Positions 9,236 to 19,210 of a stretch of DNA of 64,000 nucleotides are shown one piece after another. The position numbers and the translations under genes are program-made. The stretch covers positions 124,001-188,000 of the forward strand of contig JABFRT010000027.1 in NCBI GenBank assembly GCA_013141015.1, in the 5' to 3' direction. This DNA is from Hyphomicrobium sp. (GTDB taxonomy: Bacteria > Pseudomonadota > Alphaproteobacteria > Rhizobiales > Hyphomicrobiaceae). Below the pieces are notes generated by a model. That model was given only the letters and a program-made list of their open reading frames with translations. It searched no databases and was not told where the DNA came from. How positions within the stretch are numbered: position 1 is the stretch's first letter; every line of letters starts with the position of its first letter.

Positions 9236-9287
9236 TTCAAAAAAATACTGCGCGGCATGTTCGAGAAGAGGCACGTGAGATCCCCCT

Positions 9288-10163
9288 ATGTCGATTAAGC
9301 ACCCTATCATTTCCGTGACCGGTTCGTCGGGCGCGGGCACTACGTCCGTTCGCCACACGTTCGAACATATTTTCCACCGCGAAAACGTGCGCGCGGCCTT
9401 TGTGCAGGGCGATAGCTTTCACCGCTATGCCCGCGCCGACATGCACGTCGCGATGGCGGAAGCGGCCAAAAACGGCAATCCGAATTTTTCGCACTTCGGG
9501 CCGGACGCCAATCTTTTCGAAGATCTCGAAACCTTGTTCCGCACCTATTCGACAAATGGCGGCGGCAAGGTCCGCGATTATATCCACGACCCGGTTGAAA
9601 GCTTGGCTGCCAAAGCGCCGGCTGGAACGTTCACGCCGTGGCGCGATCTGGAAGGCGGCACCGACTTGCTGCTTTATGAAGGCTTGCATGGGGCGGTTGT
9701 CAGCGAAACGGTCAACGTCGCGCGCTATGCCGATTTGAAAATCGGCGTGGTGCCGGTGATCAATCTCGAATGGATCCAAAAGATCGAACGCGACCGTGCG
9801 ATCCGTGGATACACCACGGAAGAAGTGACGGCAGCGATCCTGCGGCGCATGCCCGACTATGTGAAATATATCTGTCCGCAGTTCACGGAAACCGATATCA
9901 ACTTCCAGCGCATTCCGACTGTCGATACGTCGAATCCATTTATCGCGCGCTGGATACCGACGCCGGACGAATCGATGGTCATCATCCGCTTCAAAGACCC
10001 GCGCGGCATCGATTTCGCCTATCTGCTGTCGATGATCCACGACAGCTTCATGTCGCGCGCCAATTCGATTGTGATCCCCGGCGGCAAGCTGGATCTCGCC
10101 ATGCAGCTGATCCTGACGCCGCTGATCTTGCAGCTGGTCGAGCGCCGCCGCCGGTCGATTTGA
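9288..10163 (+). CDS. cbbP: Phosphoribulokinase, class I (octameric type)
   Basis: The 291-residue enzyme phosphorylates ribulose 5-phosphate to ribulose 1,5-bisphosphate, the acceptor for RuBisCO. It begins with the P-loop SVTGSSGAGTTSVRHTFEHI. It then shows QGDSFHRYARADM, FGPDANLFEDLE and LLLYEGLHGAV, all standard for the proteobacterial enzyme of about 290 residues. It lies 52 bases after cbbF in the same direction and 95 bases before rpe. Its presence means the organism can probably fix CO2 through the Calvin cycle. RuBisCO genes are not in the window. Confidence 0.95.
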   Translation: MSIKHPIISVTGSSGAGTTSVRHTFEHIFHRENVRAAFVQGDSFHRYARADMHVAMAEAAKNGNPNFSHFGPDANLFEDLETLFRTYSTNGGGKVRDYIHDPVESLAAKAPAGTFTPWRDLEGGTDLLLYEGLHGAVVSETVNVARYADLKIGVVPVINLEWIQKIERDRAIRGYTTEEVTAAILRRMPDYVKYICPQFTETDINFQRIPTVDTSNPFIARWIPTPDESMVIIRFKDPRGIDFAYLLSMIHDSFMSRANSIVIPGGKLDLAMQLILTPLILQLVERRRRSI

Positions 10164-10258
10164 CCGGCGATAGCGGGGGAAGCGCGGTTTCATCCGCTTG
10201 GCAGGATCGAGAATCCGGCTAGTGTCCCGACACGAAACGCATTTAACCGAGGTTCTCC

Positions 10259-10936
10259 GTGACGCGCCCGATCATCATTGCGCCCTCCATCCTGTCCGCA
10301 GACTTCGGCCGCTTGAGCGCCGAGATTGCGGCCATCGATTCCGCGGGCGCTGACTGGATCCACTGCGATGTGATGGATGGGCACTTTGTGCCCAACATTA
10401 CGTTCGGCCCACCCGTCATCAAGGCTGTGCGCGGCGCATCCAAAAAAATCTTCGACGTGCATCTGATGATCGCACCGGCCGATCCGTTCCTCGCGGCGTT
10501 CGCGGATGCGGGCTCTGATATCATCACGGTGCACGCTGAAGCAGGCCCGCATCTCGACCGGTCGCTGCAGGCGATCCGCGCGCTGGGCAAAAAAGCTGGC
10601 GTGTCGATCAACCCCGGAACGCCGGAAAATGTCATCGAGTATGTGCTCGACCGTTTGGATTTGATTTTGCTGATGACGGTCAACCCCGGCTTCGGCGGCC
10701 AGGCGTTCATTCCGGCGGTGCTCGATAAAATCCGCCGCGTGAAAGCGCTGGTCGGCAACCGTCCAATCGATATCGAAGTCGATGGCGGCGTGACGCCGGA
10801 GACGGCGGGCGCGGTGGCCAAGGCCGGTGCTAATGTTTTGGTGGCTGGCTCAGCCGTATTCAAAGGCGGCACAGCAGCAAGCTACAAAGCCAACATCGAC
10901 GCGATCCGCAAAGCGGCCGAAGCGGGGCGGGAATAG
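10259..10936 (+). CDS. rpe: Ribulose-phosphate 3-epimerase
   Basis: The 225-residue TIM-barrel enzyme interconverts ribulose 5-phosphate and xylulose 5-phosphate. It carries [33 protein letters not shown] with metal-ligand His and Asp, [19 protein letters not shown] and [11 protein letters not shown], all in family order and at usual length. As the third gene after cbbF and cbbP it is likely the cbbE of the same Calvin-cycle set. A palindromic repeat element follows its stop by four bases. Confidence 0.95.
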   Translation: MTRPIIIAPSILSADFGRLSAEIAAIDSAGADWIHCDVMDGHFVPNITFGPPVIKAVRGASKKIFDVHLMIAPADPFLAAFADAGSDIITVHAEAGPHLDRSLQAIRALGKKAGVSINPGTPENVIEYVLDRLDLILLMTVNPGFGGQAFIPAVLDKIRRVKALVGNRPIDIEVDGGVTPETAGAVAKAGANVLVAGSAVFKGGTAASYKANIDAIRKAAEAGRE

Positions 10937-10940
10937 TACT

Positions 10941-11076
10941 TTACCCGTCATCCCGCACGCGATGCAGCACTCTTCGTGGAGCATCGCAGATGCGGGATCT
11001 CACCACGGTTGCAGCGAGATCCTGTGTCTGCATCGCACCGTGAAGGACGCTGCGACGCGCACAGGATGACGGGTAA
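10941..11076. repeat. Palindromic intergenic repeat element with 13-base inverted ends
   Basis: The ends TTACCCGTCATCC (10941-10953) and GGATGACGGGTAA (11064-11076) are perfect inverted repeats around a 110-base interior that itself contains shorter palindromic pieces (for example GATGC and GCATC blocks). It fills the gap between the convergent genes rpe and the epimerase and may act as a transcription end. Elements with CCCGTCATCC-type ends are common dispersed intergenic repeats in Rhizobiales. Membership of a family is inferred, since only one full copy is in this window. Confidence 0.7.
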
Positions 11077-11084
11077 TTGAGGCG

Positions 11085-12092
11085 CTAAACCTTATAAAAC
11101 GCGCGATACCACGCAACGAACTGCTTTATGCCCGTTTCAATCGGCGTCGAGGGTTTGAAGCCAACGGCAGCGGTGAGCGCGGATACATCGGCGAATGTTT
11201 CCGGAACGTCACCCGGCTGCGCGGGCAGCAGATTGCGGATGGCTTTTTTGCCGGTCGCTCTCTCGATTAACTCGATGAACGTGGCGAGCGGCACAGGTGT
11301 GTGATTGCCGATGTTGTAAATCCGGTACGGCGCTGACGATGTGCCGGCGCGCGGCGCGCCGCTCGACCATTCAGGATCTGGCGCCGCGGCCATATCCATC
11401 GTGCGCACCACGCCTTCAACAATGTCGTCGATGTAGGTGAAGTCGCGGGCGTGATGACCGTGGTTGAACACGTCAATCGGTTTGCCGTCGAGGATGTTCT
11501 TGGTGAACTTGTAGAGCGCCATGTCGGGCCGTCCCCACGGACCGTAGACCGTGAAGAAGCGCAAGCCGGTCAGCGGAATGGCATACAGGCTGGCATAGGT
11601 GTGGGCCATCAGCTCGTTGGCTTTTTTGGTCGCCGCATACAAGCTCAGGGGATGGTCGACCGCGTCACGTTCGCTGAATGGCATTTTGGTGTTGGCGCCG
11701 TAGACCGAACTTGACGAGGCGAACACGCAGTGGGCAACCGGATGATTGCGGCAGCCTTCGAGGATGTTGAGGAAGCCCTGAATATTGCTGTCGATGTAGG
11801 CTTGCGGATTGTCGATCGAGTAGCGCACGCCTGCCTGCGCCGCCAGATGCACGACCCGGTCGAATTTCTCTGACGCAAAGAGTTCAGCCATTGCCGGTCT
11901 GTCCGCGACATCGAGCTTAAGGAAGCGGAAGCCGTTGCTGCCTTCAAGGGCGGCGAGGCGCGCTTGTTTAAGGCGCACGTCGTAATAGTCGTTGAGGTTG
12001 TCGATGCCGGTGACCTCATCGCCGCGCTCTAGCAGCGCTTTGGCGGTGTGGAAACCGATAAAACCGGCAGCGCCTGTCACCAGAACTTTCAT
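11085..12092 (-). CDS. UDP-glucuronate 4-epimerase-like SDR (LpsL/CapI type)
   Basis: The 335-residue extended SDR enzyme has the NAD motif [17 protein letters not shown], the catalytic [13 protein letters not shown] and YAATKKANE (Ser-Tyr-xxx-Lys) motifs, and [17 protein letters not shown]. This combination is typical of UDP-glucuronate 4-epimerases, which make UDP-galacturonate for lipid A, LPS core or capsule. I chose the ATG at 12092 because the glycine motif then sits at residue 7; the frame is open for 74 codons upstream without family features. Together with ugd at 2.8 kb it would supply UDP-GalA. Confidence 0.88.
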   Translation of the reverse strand: MKVLVTGAAGFIGFHTAKALLERGDEVTGIDNLNDYYDVRLKQARLAALEGSNGFRFLKLDVADRPAMAELFASEKFDRVVHLAAQAGVRYSIDNPQAYIDSNIQGFLNILEGCRNHPVAHCVFASSSSVYGANTKMPFSERDAVDHPLSLYAATKKANELMAHTYASLYAIPLTGLRFFTVYGPWGRPDMALYKFTKNILDGKPIDVFNHGHHARDFTYIDDIVEGVVRTMDMAAAPDPEWSSGAPRAGTSSAPYRIYNIGNHTPVPLATFIELIERATGKKAIRNLLPAQPGDVPETFADVSALTAAVGFKPSTPIETGIKQFVAWYRAFYKV

Positions 12093-12223
12093 GATGCTTG
12101 CCTGAAACCGTTTGATCGCTATCGCGAAAGGGTTGCGCCTTGTATGCGTGTGCGCATAACAGACATTGCCTTGCCATGCCAGAGCGCCGCACTTGCGCGC
12201 GTGCTGGTCCGGAGAATTTTGAA

Positions 12224-14692
12224 ATGAAGTTTGCAACGCCGCTGCCGATTGACGCCGTGCTGGACGAGTGCCGTGCGGCGCTGGCAGTTGGCGGCATCGC
12301 TGTGCTGGTGGCACCGCCCGGCGCGGGCAAGACGACTCGCGTGCCGCTGGCGCTGATGGATCAGCCGTGGGCCTCTGCGGGTAAAATTCTGGTGCTGGAG
12401 CCGCGCCGGATAGCGGCCCGCGCCGCGGCTGACCGTATGGCTATGACGCTTGGCGAACAGCTTGGCCAATCGATTGGTCTTCGGGCGCGGCTGTCGTCAA
12501 AAACTGGGCCGAAGGTGCGCGTTGAAGTCATCACCGAGGGCGTGTTCACGCGGATGATTTTGGATGATCCGGAACTGAACGGTATCAGCGCGGTGCTGTT
12601 TGACGAATTCCACGAGCGGTCGCTGGACGCGGATTTGGGATTAGCGTTGGCGCTTGAAGCGCGCGACGGGCTGCGGCCGGATTTACGGCTGTTGGTGATG
12701 TCGGCAACGCTTGATGGCGCGCGCGTCGCGTCATTGCTCGGTGATGCGCCGGTCATCAAAAGCGAGGGCCGTGCGTTCGCCGTTGAGGCGCGTTACCTCG
12801 GTCGCTCGCCGGCGCGGATCGAAGACGACGTGACGGACGCGATTGTCCGCGCGCTGCAGCAAGAGACCGGATCGGTGCTCGCATTCTTGCCGGGGCAAGG
12901 CGAGATCACGCGGGTTGCTGAACGTCTGGGCGAGCGCGTGCGTGATCCGAACATCGATATTGCGCCGCTCTATGGAGCGCTCGGCCCCCAAGCTCAGGAC
13001 CTCGCTATTGAGCCGGCACGCGCGGGCCGCCGCAAGGTGGTGCTGGCAACATCGATTGCTGAGACCTCGATCACCATTGAAGGCGTGCGCGTGATTGTCG
13101 ATTGCGGGTTGCAGCGGGTGCCGCGCTTTGAGCCGGACGTTGGCGTGACGCGGTTGGAGACGGTGCGCGTGTCGCGGGCGGCAGCTGACCAGCGCATGGG
13201 CCGCGCGGGCCGAACGCAACCGGGCGTCTGCTACAGACTGTGGACGGAGCCGGAGACGCAAGGACTGGTGCCGTTTGCGGAAGCGGAAATCAAATCCGCC
13301 GATTTGGCGGGTCTAGTGCTCGATTGCGCGGAGTGGGGCACGACTGACCCGGCGACGCTATCGTGGCTCGATCCGCCATCGCCCGGCGTCGTCAAGGCGG
13401 CGCAGGATGAGTTGCGCACGATTGGCGCGCTGGATGGCGAGGGGCGCATTACCGATGAAGGCCGCCGCTTGCGGGCATTGCCACTGCCGCCGCGTCTAGC
13501 GCGCATGGTGTTGTCGGCGGCGGGTAGGGGTGAGGCGCGGCACGCGGCTGAAATTGCGGCGGTGCTGGTCGAACGCGGCATGGGCGGCAATGATGCTGAT
13601 TTGGTGACGCGGCTTGAAAGTTTCCGTCGTGATCGCTCGCGGCGGGCTGATGATATGCGCCGCTTGGCGCGCGGGTGGGCGGACAGTGCATCACTTCAGA
13701 AGAGTTCTGTACCGGGAGAAGCGTTATCAACCGCCGCGATTCTAGCGCTGGCGTATCCTGACAGGATCGCAAAAGCGCGCGGACCGGCGGGCCAGTTTCT
13801 GCTTGCCAATGGCCGTGCTGGCCAGATCGACATCACGCATCCGCTGGCGCGTGCGCCGTTTTTGGTGGTTGGCGAGCTTCAGGGCCGGGCGGCGGCGACG
13901 CGGATTATTCTTGCGGCAGCAACTGACGATGCAGAAGTTGCGGAAATCGCGGGTGCGCGCATCACGGAGCGTGATGACGTGACGTTCGACAAAGATGCCG
14001 CCGCCGTGCGGGCGCGGCGCGTGCGCCGTCTTGATGCGATTGTACTCGCCAGCGAACCGCGCGCTGTGACGCCAAGTGACGGCGTGGCCGCCGTGTTGGC
14101 CGATGGTATTGCGGCACTTGGTATTGCGCGGTTGCCGTGGACAAAAGCGCAGCTGCAAGTGCGCCAGCGCGTGGCGTTTGTTGCCGCGGCCAGATCGCTC
14201 AACTGGCCGGATCTCTCGGATGCGGCTCTCGCGATCAGCGTGCGCGAATGGTTGCAGCCGTATCTCTCCGGCAAAACCAAGCTCAGCGACATTGGCGCTG
14301 ATGATCTTGGCACCGCACTCGATTTGCTGTTGCCGTGGCAGCTAAAACAGCGGCTTGAGGCGGAGGCGCCAACGCACTTCGAAGCACCGACTGGAAATCG
14401 CTTTGCGCTTGATTACGAAGGTGCTGGCGCGCCGGCCTTGCATATTCGTGTGCAGGAATTGTTTGGCTTAAAAACCCACCCAGCGATCGCCAACGGGCGC
14501 TTGCCCCTGACGCTCAACCTGCTGTCGCCCGCGCACAGGCCGATACAGATCACCCGAGATTTGCCAGGCTTTTGGAGTGGATCATGGGCGTCCGTTCGTT
14601 CCGATATGCGCGGCCAATATCCACGCCACGTCTGGCCCGACGATCCGGCGAATGCCGCGCCGACAGCGCGCGCCAAACCGCGCGGCACATAA
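12224..14692 (+). CDS. hrpB: ATP-dependent helicase HrpB
   Basis: The 822-residue DEAH/RHA-family helicase shows Walker [17 protein letters not shown] (about residue 30), the Walker B variant FDEFHER (about residue 130), motif III SATLDG, motif [16 protein letters not shown] and motif [15 protein letters not shown] ratchet/OB region follows, with a C-terminal HrpB domain ending in [16 protein letters not shown]. The exact role in bacteria is not well established; RNA processing is suggested for relatives. The ATG at 12224 has GGAG at 12211-12214. It is divergent from the epimerase gene. Confidence 0.93.
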   Translation: MKFATPLPIDAVLDECRAALAVGGIAVLVAPPGAGKTTRVPLALMDQPWASAGKILVLEPRRIAARAAADRMAMTLGEQLGQSIGLRARLSSKTGPKVRVEVITEGVFTRMILDDPELNGISAVLFDEFHERSLDADLGLALALEARDGLRPDLRLLVMSATLDGARVASLLGDAPVIKSEGRAFAVEARYLGRSPARIEDDVTDAIVRALQQETGSVLAFLPGQGEITRVAERLGERVRDPNIDIAPLYGALGPQAQDLAIEPARAGRRKVVLATSIAETSITIEGVRVIVDCGLQRVPRFEPDVGVTRLETVRVSRAAADQRMGRAGRTQPGVCYRLWTEPETQGLVPFAEAEIKSADLAGLVLDCAEWGTTDPATLSWLDPPSPGVVKAAQDELRTIGALDGEGRITDEGRRLRALPLPPRLARMVLSAAGRGEARHAAEIAAVLVERGMGGNDADLVTRLESFRRDRSRRADDMRRLARGWADSASLQKSSVPGEALSTAAILALAYPDRIAKARGPAGQFLLANGRAGQIDITHPLARAPFLVVGELQGRAAATRIILAAATDDAEVAEIAGARITERDDVTFDKDAAAVRARRVRRLDAIVLASEPRAVTPSDGVAAVLADGIAALGIARLPWTKAQLQVRQRVAFVAAARSLNWPDLSDAALAISVREWLQPYLSGKTKLSDIGADDLGTALDLLLPWQLKQRLEAEAPTHFEAPTGNRFALDYEGAGAPALHIRVQELFGLKTHPAIANGRLPLTLNLLSPAHRPIQITRDLPGFWSGSWASVRSDMRGQYPRHVWPDDPANAAPTARAKPRGT

Positions 14693-14849
14693 AACCGCAG
14701 GCGTTAAGGTTGACGGTGTGAGCCTCACGCAAGCGTGATCGGGTCTACAAAAAAAGATCTCGAAAATCATTGGGAAAGTTATCCCCGCCCCCCTTGGGCG
14801 GACTTATCGTTTTTGCAGCCCGGGAGGCTTGCAAAGGACGATAGTTACG

Positions 14850-16436
14850 ATGACCGACTCGCCGAACCTGAAACTGCCCTATCTGCTGGCTGCGCAATCG
14901 CAGAAGCATGTGACGCATAACGAAGCGCTGCGGGCGCTCGATGCCCTTGTGCAGTTGAGCGTGCTCGACCGCAATTTGGCCACGCCGCCAGTCTCACCCG
15001 TCGATGGCGCGCGCTACATCGTGGCGTCAAGCCCAACCGGCGCGTGGGTTGGTCAGACCAACAAAATAGCCGCCTACCAAGATGGCGCGTGGATGTTTTA
15101 CACGCCCAAGGAAGGCTGGCTTGCTTGGATAGCCGACGAAAACACAGTGCTGGTTTACGAGGGGGCTGGATGGGCCGCACTGCCCGGTGGCGGCGGCGGG
15201 GTGACGGATCACGGCTTGCTGACGGGGCTTGGCGATGACGATCATGCGCAATATCACACCGATGCGCGCGGCGATGCGCGGTACACGCCGCTCAATCCGG
15301 CTACACTTGGCGTTAATGCAACACCAGATGTCACCAACAAGTTGGCGGTTGGCAGCGCTGCGTCGCTGTTCAATCACGTTGGCACCGGCGGCCACCAGAT
15401 CAAGATCAACAAGGCTTCCGCCACGGATACCGCCAGCTTCCTGTTTCAATCGGCGTTCTCAGGCCGCGCCGAACTTGGCACGACGGGAGACGATGATTTT
15501 CATTTCAAGGTCAGCGCCGACGGCACGGCGTGGAATGAAGCGCTGGTGATCGACCGGAGCACGGGCCGTGTGACGTTTCCGTTGTCTGATTGTGATGTGG
15601 CGGTGTTCAACACCGCTGGATCGTTTACGTGGACCAAGCCGCTATGGGCCAATAGCAATTCACTTGTGAAGGTTGTCCTGCTTGGCGGCGGAGGTGGCGG
15701 CGGATCAGGACGGCGCGGTGCTGCGGCTTCTGTCCGGTGCGGCGGCGGCGGCGGCGGGTCTGGTGTACTTGCGCAATATGAAACACTTTCCGGGCTGCTG
15801 GGCGCGACGGTAAGTGTCACGGTCGGAGCGGGCGGCAATGGCGGTGCGCCTGTGGCAGTCAACAGTACGAATGGCAACCCAGGTACGGCTGGCGGTGCAT
15901 CCATATTCAGCAACATCCGCGTGTTTGGTGGAAACCTTGGTGCTGGCGGAACAGCAACAAGCGGCCCGGGCGGCGCGGCGACGGGCGCGGCCAGCATGTT
16001 TACTGTGGCGGGCGTTGCTGGCGGAGCGGCGAGCACGACAGGAGGGGTGGGCGTAGCAGGCGGTGCAGCGACCCTCGGAGCAGCTTCAGGTGGCGGTTCT
16101 GGCGGTGGCCTAACCACTGCGAATGCCGTGTCCAACGGTGGCGCTGGCGGTGCTGTGTCATTTCCAATGTCAATATCAACAGCAACGGGCGGCACTGCGG
16201 GAACAGCAGGCGGTAATGGCGGCGCTGGAAATGTGTCTGGCGGCTTGTTTTTCGGTAAAGCCGTAGGCTCGGGCGGCGGCGGTGGCGCATCGAGCGGCAC
16301 GGCAAGTGCCGGAAGCGGTGGCAATGGCGGTATTGGCGGCGGCGGCGGCGGTGGTGGTGCGTCTTTGGATGGTTTCGCGTCTGGCGCTGGAGGTGATGGT
16401 GGCGATGGTTGGGTTGTCGTGATCACCTATAGGTAG
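14850..16436 (+). CDS. DUF2793 protein with phage-tail-like and Gly-rich C-terminal region
   Basis: The first 110 residues (SPNLKLPYLLAAQSQKHVTH, ALDALVQLSV, GAWMFYTPKEGW) match the DUF2793 family found in phages and gene transfer agents of alphaproteobacteria. A segment with GLLTGLGDDDHAQYHTDARG follows, a motif common in tail fibres. From about residue 280 the protein becomes extremely Gly/Ala-rich, like Gly-rich fibre tips. No other phage or GTA gene is near, so it is an orphan. I preferred the ATG at 14850 (AAAGGA 14833-14838) over 14829, whose GGGAGG lies too close. It could be a surface or host-recognition protein. Confidence 0.75.
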   Translation: MTDSPNLKLPYLLAAQSQKHVTHNEALRALDALVQLSVLDRNLATPPVSPVDGARYIVASSPTGAWVGQTNKIAAYQDGAWMFYTPKEGWLAWIADENTVLVYEGAGWAALPGGGGGVTDHGLLTGLGDDDHAQYHTDARGDARYTPLNPATLGVNATPDVTNKLAVGSAASLFNHVGTGGHQIKINKASATDTASFLFQSAFSGRAELGTTGDDDFHFKVSADGTAWNEALVIDRSTGRVTFPLSDCDVAVFNTAGSFTWTKPLWANSNSLVKVVLLGGGGGGGSGRRGAAASVRCGGGGGGSGVLAQYETLSGLLGATVSVTVGAGGNGGAPVAVNSTNGNPGTAGGASIFSNIRVFGGNLGAGGTATSGPGGAATGAASMFTVAGVAGGAASTTGGVGVAGGAATLGAASGGGSGGGLTTANAVSNGGAGGAVSFPMSISTATGGTAGTAGGNGGAGNVSGGLFFGKAVGSGGGGGASSGTASAGSGGNGGIGGGGGGGGASLDGFASGAGGDGGDGWVVVITYR

Positions 16437-16515
16437 CGGGCGGACATGATGGCCGAGGCGTTCTCTTGAGGCGCGATGAGACCTGCGGGCAAGTCTCAGC
16501 TGAGGCTTGAAAAAG

Positions 16516-16550
16516 GCCGCCAATTGGTATCTGACCAACCAATTGGCGGC
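16516..16550 (-). terminator. Strong hairpin with a T-run on the minus strand
   Basis: GCCGCCAATTGGT (16516-16528) and ACCAATTGGCGGC (16538-16550) form a perfect 13-base stem with a 9-base loop. Five A residues precede it on the plus strand (16511-16515 region), so it looks like an intrinsic terminator for minus-strand transcription, yet no minus-strand gene leads into it. It could instead end the plus-strand Gly-rich gene without a U-run, or be an operator for rfbD. Confidence 0.5.
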
Positions 16551-16626
16551 GGCCCGGCATCGCTCATCCGGAGAAGGGCCAGCCGGCCATACGCATGACC
16601 ACGGTTACGAAGGAACAGCAGCGACA

Positions 16627-17544
16627 ATGCAAATCAACGGGCCTCCCATCGCGGTGATCGGCGCGACCGGCCAAGTGGCGCGGGCACTGGTGCGGGTTGC
16701 GCGGGAAAGCGGATTGACACTGGCTGCGGCCGGGCGTCCGGATGCCGATCTTGGCGGCGGCAACAGCGTGCACACATTCCTTGAGCGTACGGCGCCGCGC
16801 GTTGTGATCAACGCCGCAGCCTACACGGCCGTTGATAAAGCTGAGACCGACAGCGATGCTGCCTTCCAGATCAATGCTCATGGCCCCGGCGTGCTGGCTG
16901 CGTGGTGCGCGGAACGCGGCGTACCGCTGATCCACATTTCAACCGACTACGTTTTCGATGGCAGCAAGCGCACGCCCTACGTCGAAGACGACGCTTGTAA
17001 TCCGCTCGGTGTTTATGGCCGTTCGAAATTGGCCGGCGAAGATGCGGTCCGTGCCGCGCTCGACCGGCACATCATTGTCAGAACGGCTTGGGTTTACGGG
17101 CCTGATGGCAACAACTTTCTGAAAACCATGCTGCGCGTTGGCGCTGAGCGCGAAGTTGTGCGTGTGGTCGCGGATCAGACCGGAACGCCGACGGCGGCAG
17201 CGGACATTGCGGCGGCGCTGGTTGCCATCGCATCGCAGGTCGCGCAAGCGCAAAATCCGCCCGTGTGGGGCACTTATCATCTGGTTGCTGAGGGCGAGAC
17301 GACGTGGCACGGGTTTGCCGCCGAGATCTTTTCTGCCGCAGCCGCCCAAGGGTTGAAAACACCAAAGCTTGAAGCGATCACCACGGCCGACTATCCGACG
17401 CCGGCGGCGCGGCCAGCCAACAGCGTGCTCGACACAACGAAACTGCGTAAGACATTCGGCATCGTGCTGCCAGCTTGGCAAAAGAGTACTGCTGGCTGCG
17501 TGCGCGAATTGGCTGGTCTGTCAGCGAACAAGGGGACACCATGA
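16627..17544 (+). CDS. rfbD: dTDP-4-dehydrorhamnose reductase
   Basis: The 305-residue enzyme performs the last step of dTDP-L-rhamnose synthesis, reducing the 4-keto group with NAD(P)H. It shows the nucleotide motif [37 protein letters not shown] and the catalytic YGRSKLAGE, then [13 protein letters not shown], all diagnostic of RmlD. The ATG at 16627 has GAAGGA about 12 bases upstream. It overlaps rfbA by four bases (ATGA). The rfbB and rfbC genes are not in the window. Confidence 0.93.
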   Translation: MQINGPPIAVIGATGQVARALVRVARESGLTLAAAGRPDADLGGGNSVHTFLERTAPRVVINAAAYTAVDKAETDSDAAFQINAHGPGVLAAWCAERGVPLIHISTDYVFDGSKRTPYVEDDACNPLGVYGRSKLAGEDAVRAALDRHIIVRTAWVYGPDGNNFLKTMLRVGAEREVVRVVADQTGTPTAAADIAAALVAIASQVAQAQNPPVWGTYHLVAEGETTWHGFAAEIFSAAAAQGLKTPKLEAITTADYPTPAARPANSVLDTTKLRKTFGIVLPAWQKSTAGCVRELAGLSANKGTP

Positions 17545-18413
17545 AGGCGATTATTCTGGCGGGCGGCAGCGGCACACGCCTCTATCCGATGACATTGACG
17601 GTGTCGAAGCAGATCCTCCCGGTCTACGACAAGCCGCTGATTTACTATCCCCTGTCGGTGCTGATGCTTGGCGGTGTGCGCGACATATTGATCATTTCGA
17701 CGCCGCGCGACCTGCCGGGCTTTGCCAATTTGCTGGGTGACGGCCGCCAGTGGGGCCTCAATCTCAGCTATGCTGAACAGCCCCGCCCGGATGGTCTGGC
17801 GCAGGCATTCATCATCGGCGAAAAGTTCATTGGGCGCGACCCGTGCGCCATGGTTCTTGGCGATAACATCTTCTACGGACACGGACTTTCGGAAATGGTG
17901 AAGGAGGCTTTCGAGCCCCGCAAAGGCGGCACCGTGTTCGCCTATCAGGTCTCCGATCCTGAGCGATACGGGGTCGTGGCCTTTGATTCGCAGGGCCGCG
18001 CCACCTCAATCGAGGAAAAGCCTCTCCAACCAAAGTCGAATTGGGCAGTGCTTGGTCTTTATGTTTACGACAACGACGTGGTCGATATCGCCAAGAACTT
18101 GAAACCGTCCGCCCGCGGCGAACTAGAGATCACAGCCGTTAACGAGGCGTACCTGAAGCGCGGCGATCTCAATGTGCGCCGCATGGGACGCGGATTCGCC
18201 TGGTTTGACACGGGAACGCCCGACAGCCTGCTCGAAGCCGCTAACTATGTCGCGACCATTGAAAAGCGCCAGGGCCTCAAAATAGCGAGCCCTGAGGAAA
18301 TTGCATTGCGTCAGGGGTTTATTACGCCGGCCAACTTGGAACGGCTGATCAGCGAGCGTTATGCAAAGAATGAGTACGGCCGGTATTTGAAGAGCGTGCT
18401 GGCTGAGTTTTAG
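17541..18413 (+). CDS. rfbA: Glucose-1-phosphate thymidylyltransferase
   Basis: This 290-residue enzyme makes dTDP-glucose from dTTP and glucose 1-phosphate, the first step to dTDP-rhamnose. It begins with [17 protein letters not shown], the nucleotidyltransferase signature, and has [27 protein letters not shown] and [17 protein letters not shown] in family order. The length is standard. Translation is probably coupled to rfbD through the ATGA overlap. Rhamnose is a common O-antigen and exopolysaccharide sugar, in line with the other envelope-sugar genes here. Confidence 0.95.
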   Translation: MKAIILAGGSGTRLYPMTLTVSKQILPVYDKPLIYYPLSVLMLGGVRDILIISTPRDLPGFANLLGDGRQWGLNLSYAEQPRPDGLAQAFIIGEKFIGRDPCAMVLGDNIFYGHGLSEMVKEAFEPRKGGTVFAYQVSDPERYGVVAFDSQGRATSIEEKPLQPKSNWAVLGLYVYDNDVVDIAKNLKPSARGELEITAVNEAYLKRGDLNVRRMGRGFAWFDTGTPDSLLEAANYVATIEKRQGLKIASPEEIALRQGFITPANLERLISERYAKNEYGRYLKSVLAEF

Positions 18414-18490
18414 CCGGGCGTGGCAAAGCATGTGCATCGCGTTCAGCAATACGTGCTAGGTTGAACGGCGAAGCGGATTTGGAGAGGACT

Positions 18491-19165
18491 TTGGCAGGGC
18501 CAGCGCACTTTCTAATCGTAGATGACCACCCGCTTTTTCTCGAAGCGCTGCAGCGCGCCATTGCGTCGGTTTTTCCGGAAGCTGCGACGGTGGAGGCGAC
18601 CTCCATCGAGGCGGCCAAGGCCGAACTGCAGAAGAAGCATTCGTTCGATGTCGTGCTGCTGGATCTGGCGCTGCCTGGCACGCGGGGCTTTGACGGTCTC
18701 TTGGAGTTGCGGACGCTGCATCCTAAGACGCCGATCGTGGTCGTCTCGGCGCTCGAAGACCCGCGTATCGTTCACGACGTAATGGGCTATGGCGCTGCGG
18801 GATTTATCTCCAAGTCTGCGAGCCGCGAAGAGATCGGCCAGTCGCTGAAAGACGTGATGGATGGATCGCTGACGCTGCCCAAGGGCTATCGCGCGCCGAC
18901 CGTGCAAGCGGCTCCCGGCACCCGCCAAGATTTCGTAATCCGCCTGCAAACGCTGACGCCGAAGCAGCTGAGCGTTCTGAAAATGCTACGCCAGGGCTTG
19001 CTCAACAAGCAGATCGCGCATGAGCTGCAAATCGAAGAAACGACCGTCAAAGCCCACGTTTCGGAAATTCTGCGCAAGTTGAACGTCGCCTCGCGCACAC
19101 AAGCCGTGATTGAAGCGCAGAAGATCGACTTCGACAGCATTCTCGATAAACCCACCGGCACCTAA
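18491..19165 (+). CDS. LuxR/NarL-family response regulator
   Basis: An N-terminal receiver domain (FLIVDDHPLFLEAL; phospho-acceptor in VVLLDLALPG, about residue 58; Lys in FISKSASREE) is joined to a C-terminal LuxR helix-turn-helix (LTPKQLSVLKMLRQGLLNKQ, then EETTVKAHVSEILRKLNV). It binds DNA when phosphorylated. I favour the TTG at 18491 because GGAGAGG lies at 18481-18487; the frame is open from another TTG at 18461. It converges on a hybrid kinase gene 45 bases away, so it is the probable partner regulator. Confidence 0.88.
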   Translation: MAGPAHFLIVDDHPLFLEALQRAIASVFPEAATVEATSIEAAKAELQKKHSFDVVLLDLALPGTRGFDGLLELRTLHPKTPIVVVSALEDPRIVHDVMGYGAAGFISKSASREEIGQSLKDVMDGSLTLPKGYRAPTVQAAPGTRQDFVIRLQTLTPKQLSVLKMLRQGLLNKQIAHELQIEETTVKAHVSEILRKLNVASRTQAVIEAQKIDFDSILDKPTGT

Positions 19166-19210
19166 ACGCTCACGGTCCCGCCGGGGTTGCGTGCGGTGTG
19201 TTGCCCGGTT

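Noticed and set aside
9237-10193. 318-residue open frame on the minus strand over cbbP
   Set aside because: The plus strand encodes a full phosphoribulokinase; the antisense frame has no recognisable motif or ribosome site.
15670-16410. Repeated GGC/GGT-rich tracts that might look like a tandem or CRISPR-like array
   Set aside because: The repeats are codon-level Gly/Ala runs inside a coding frame, with no constant repeat-spacer pattern.
15500-16426. 308-residue Pro-rich open frame opposite the Gly-rich protein
   Set aside because: Proline runs are simply the complement of glycine codons (GGC/GCC) in the real gene.
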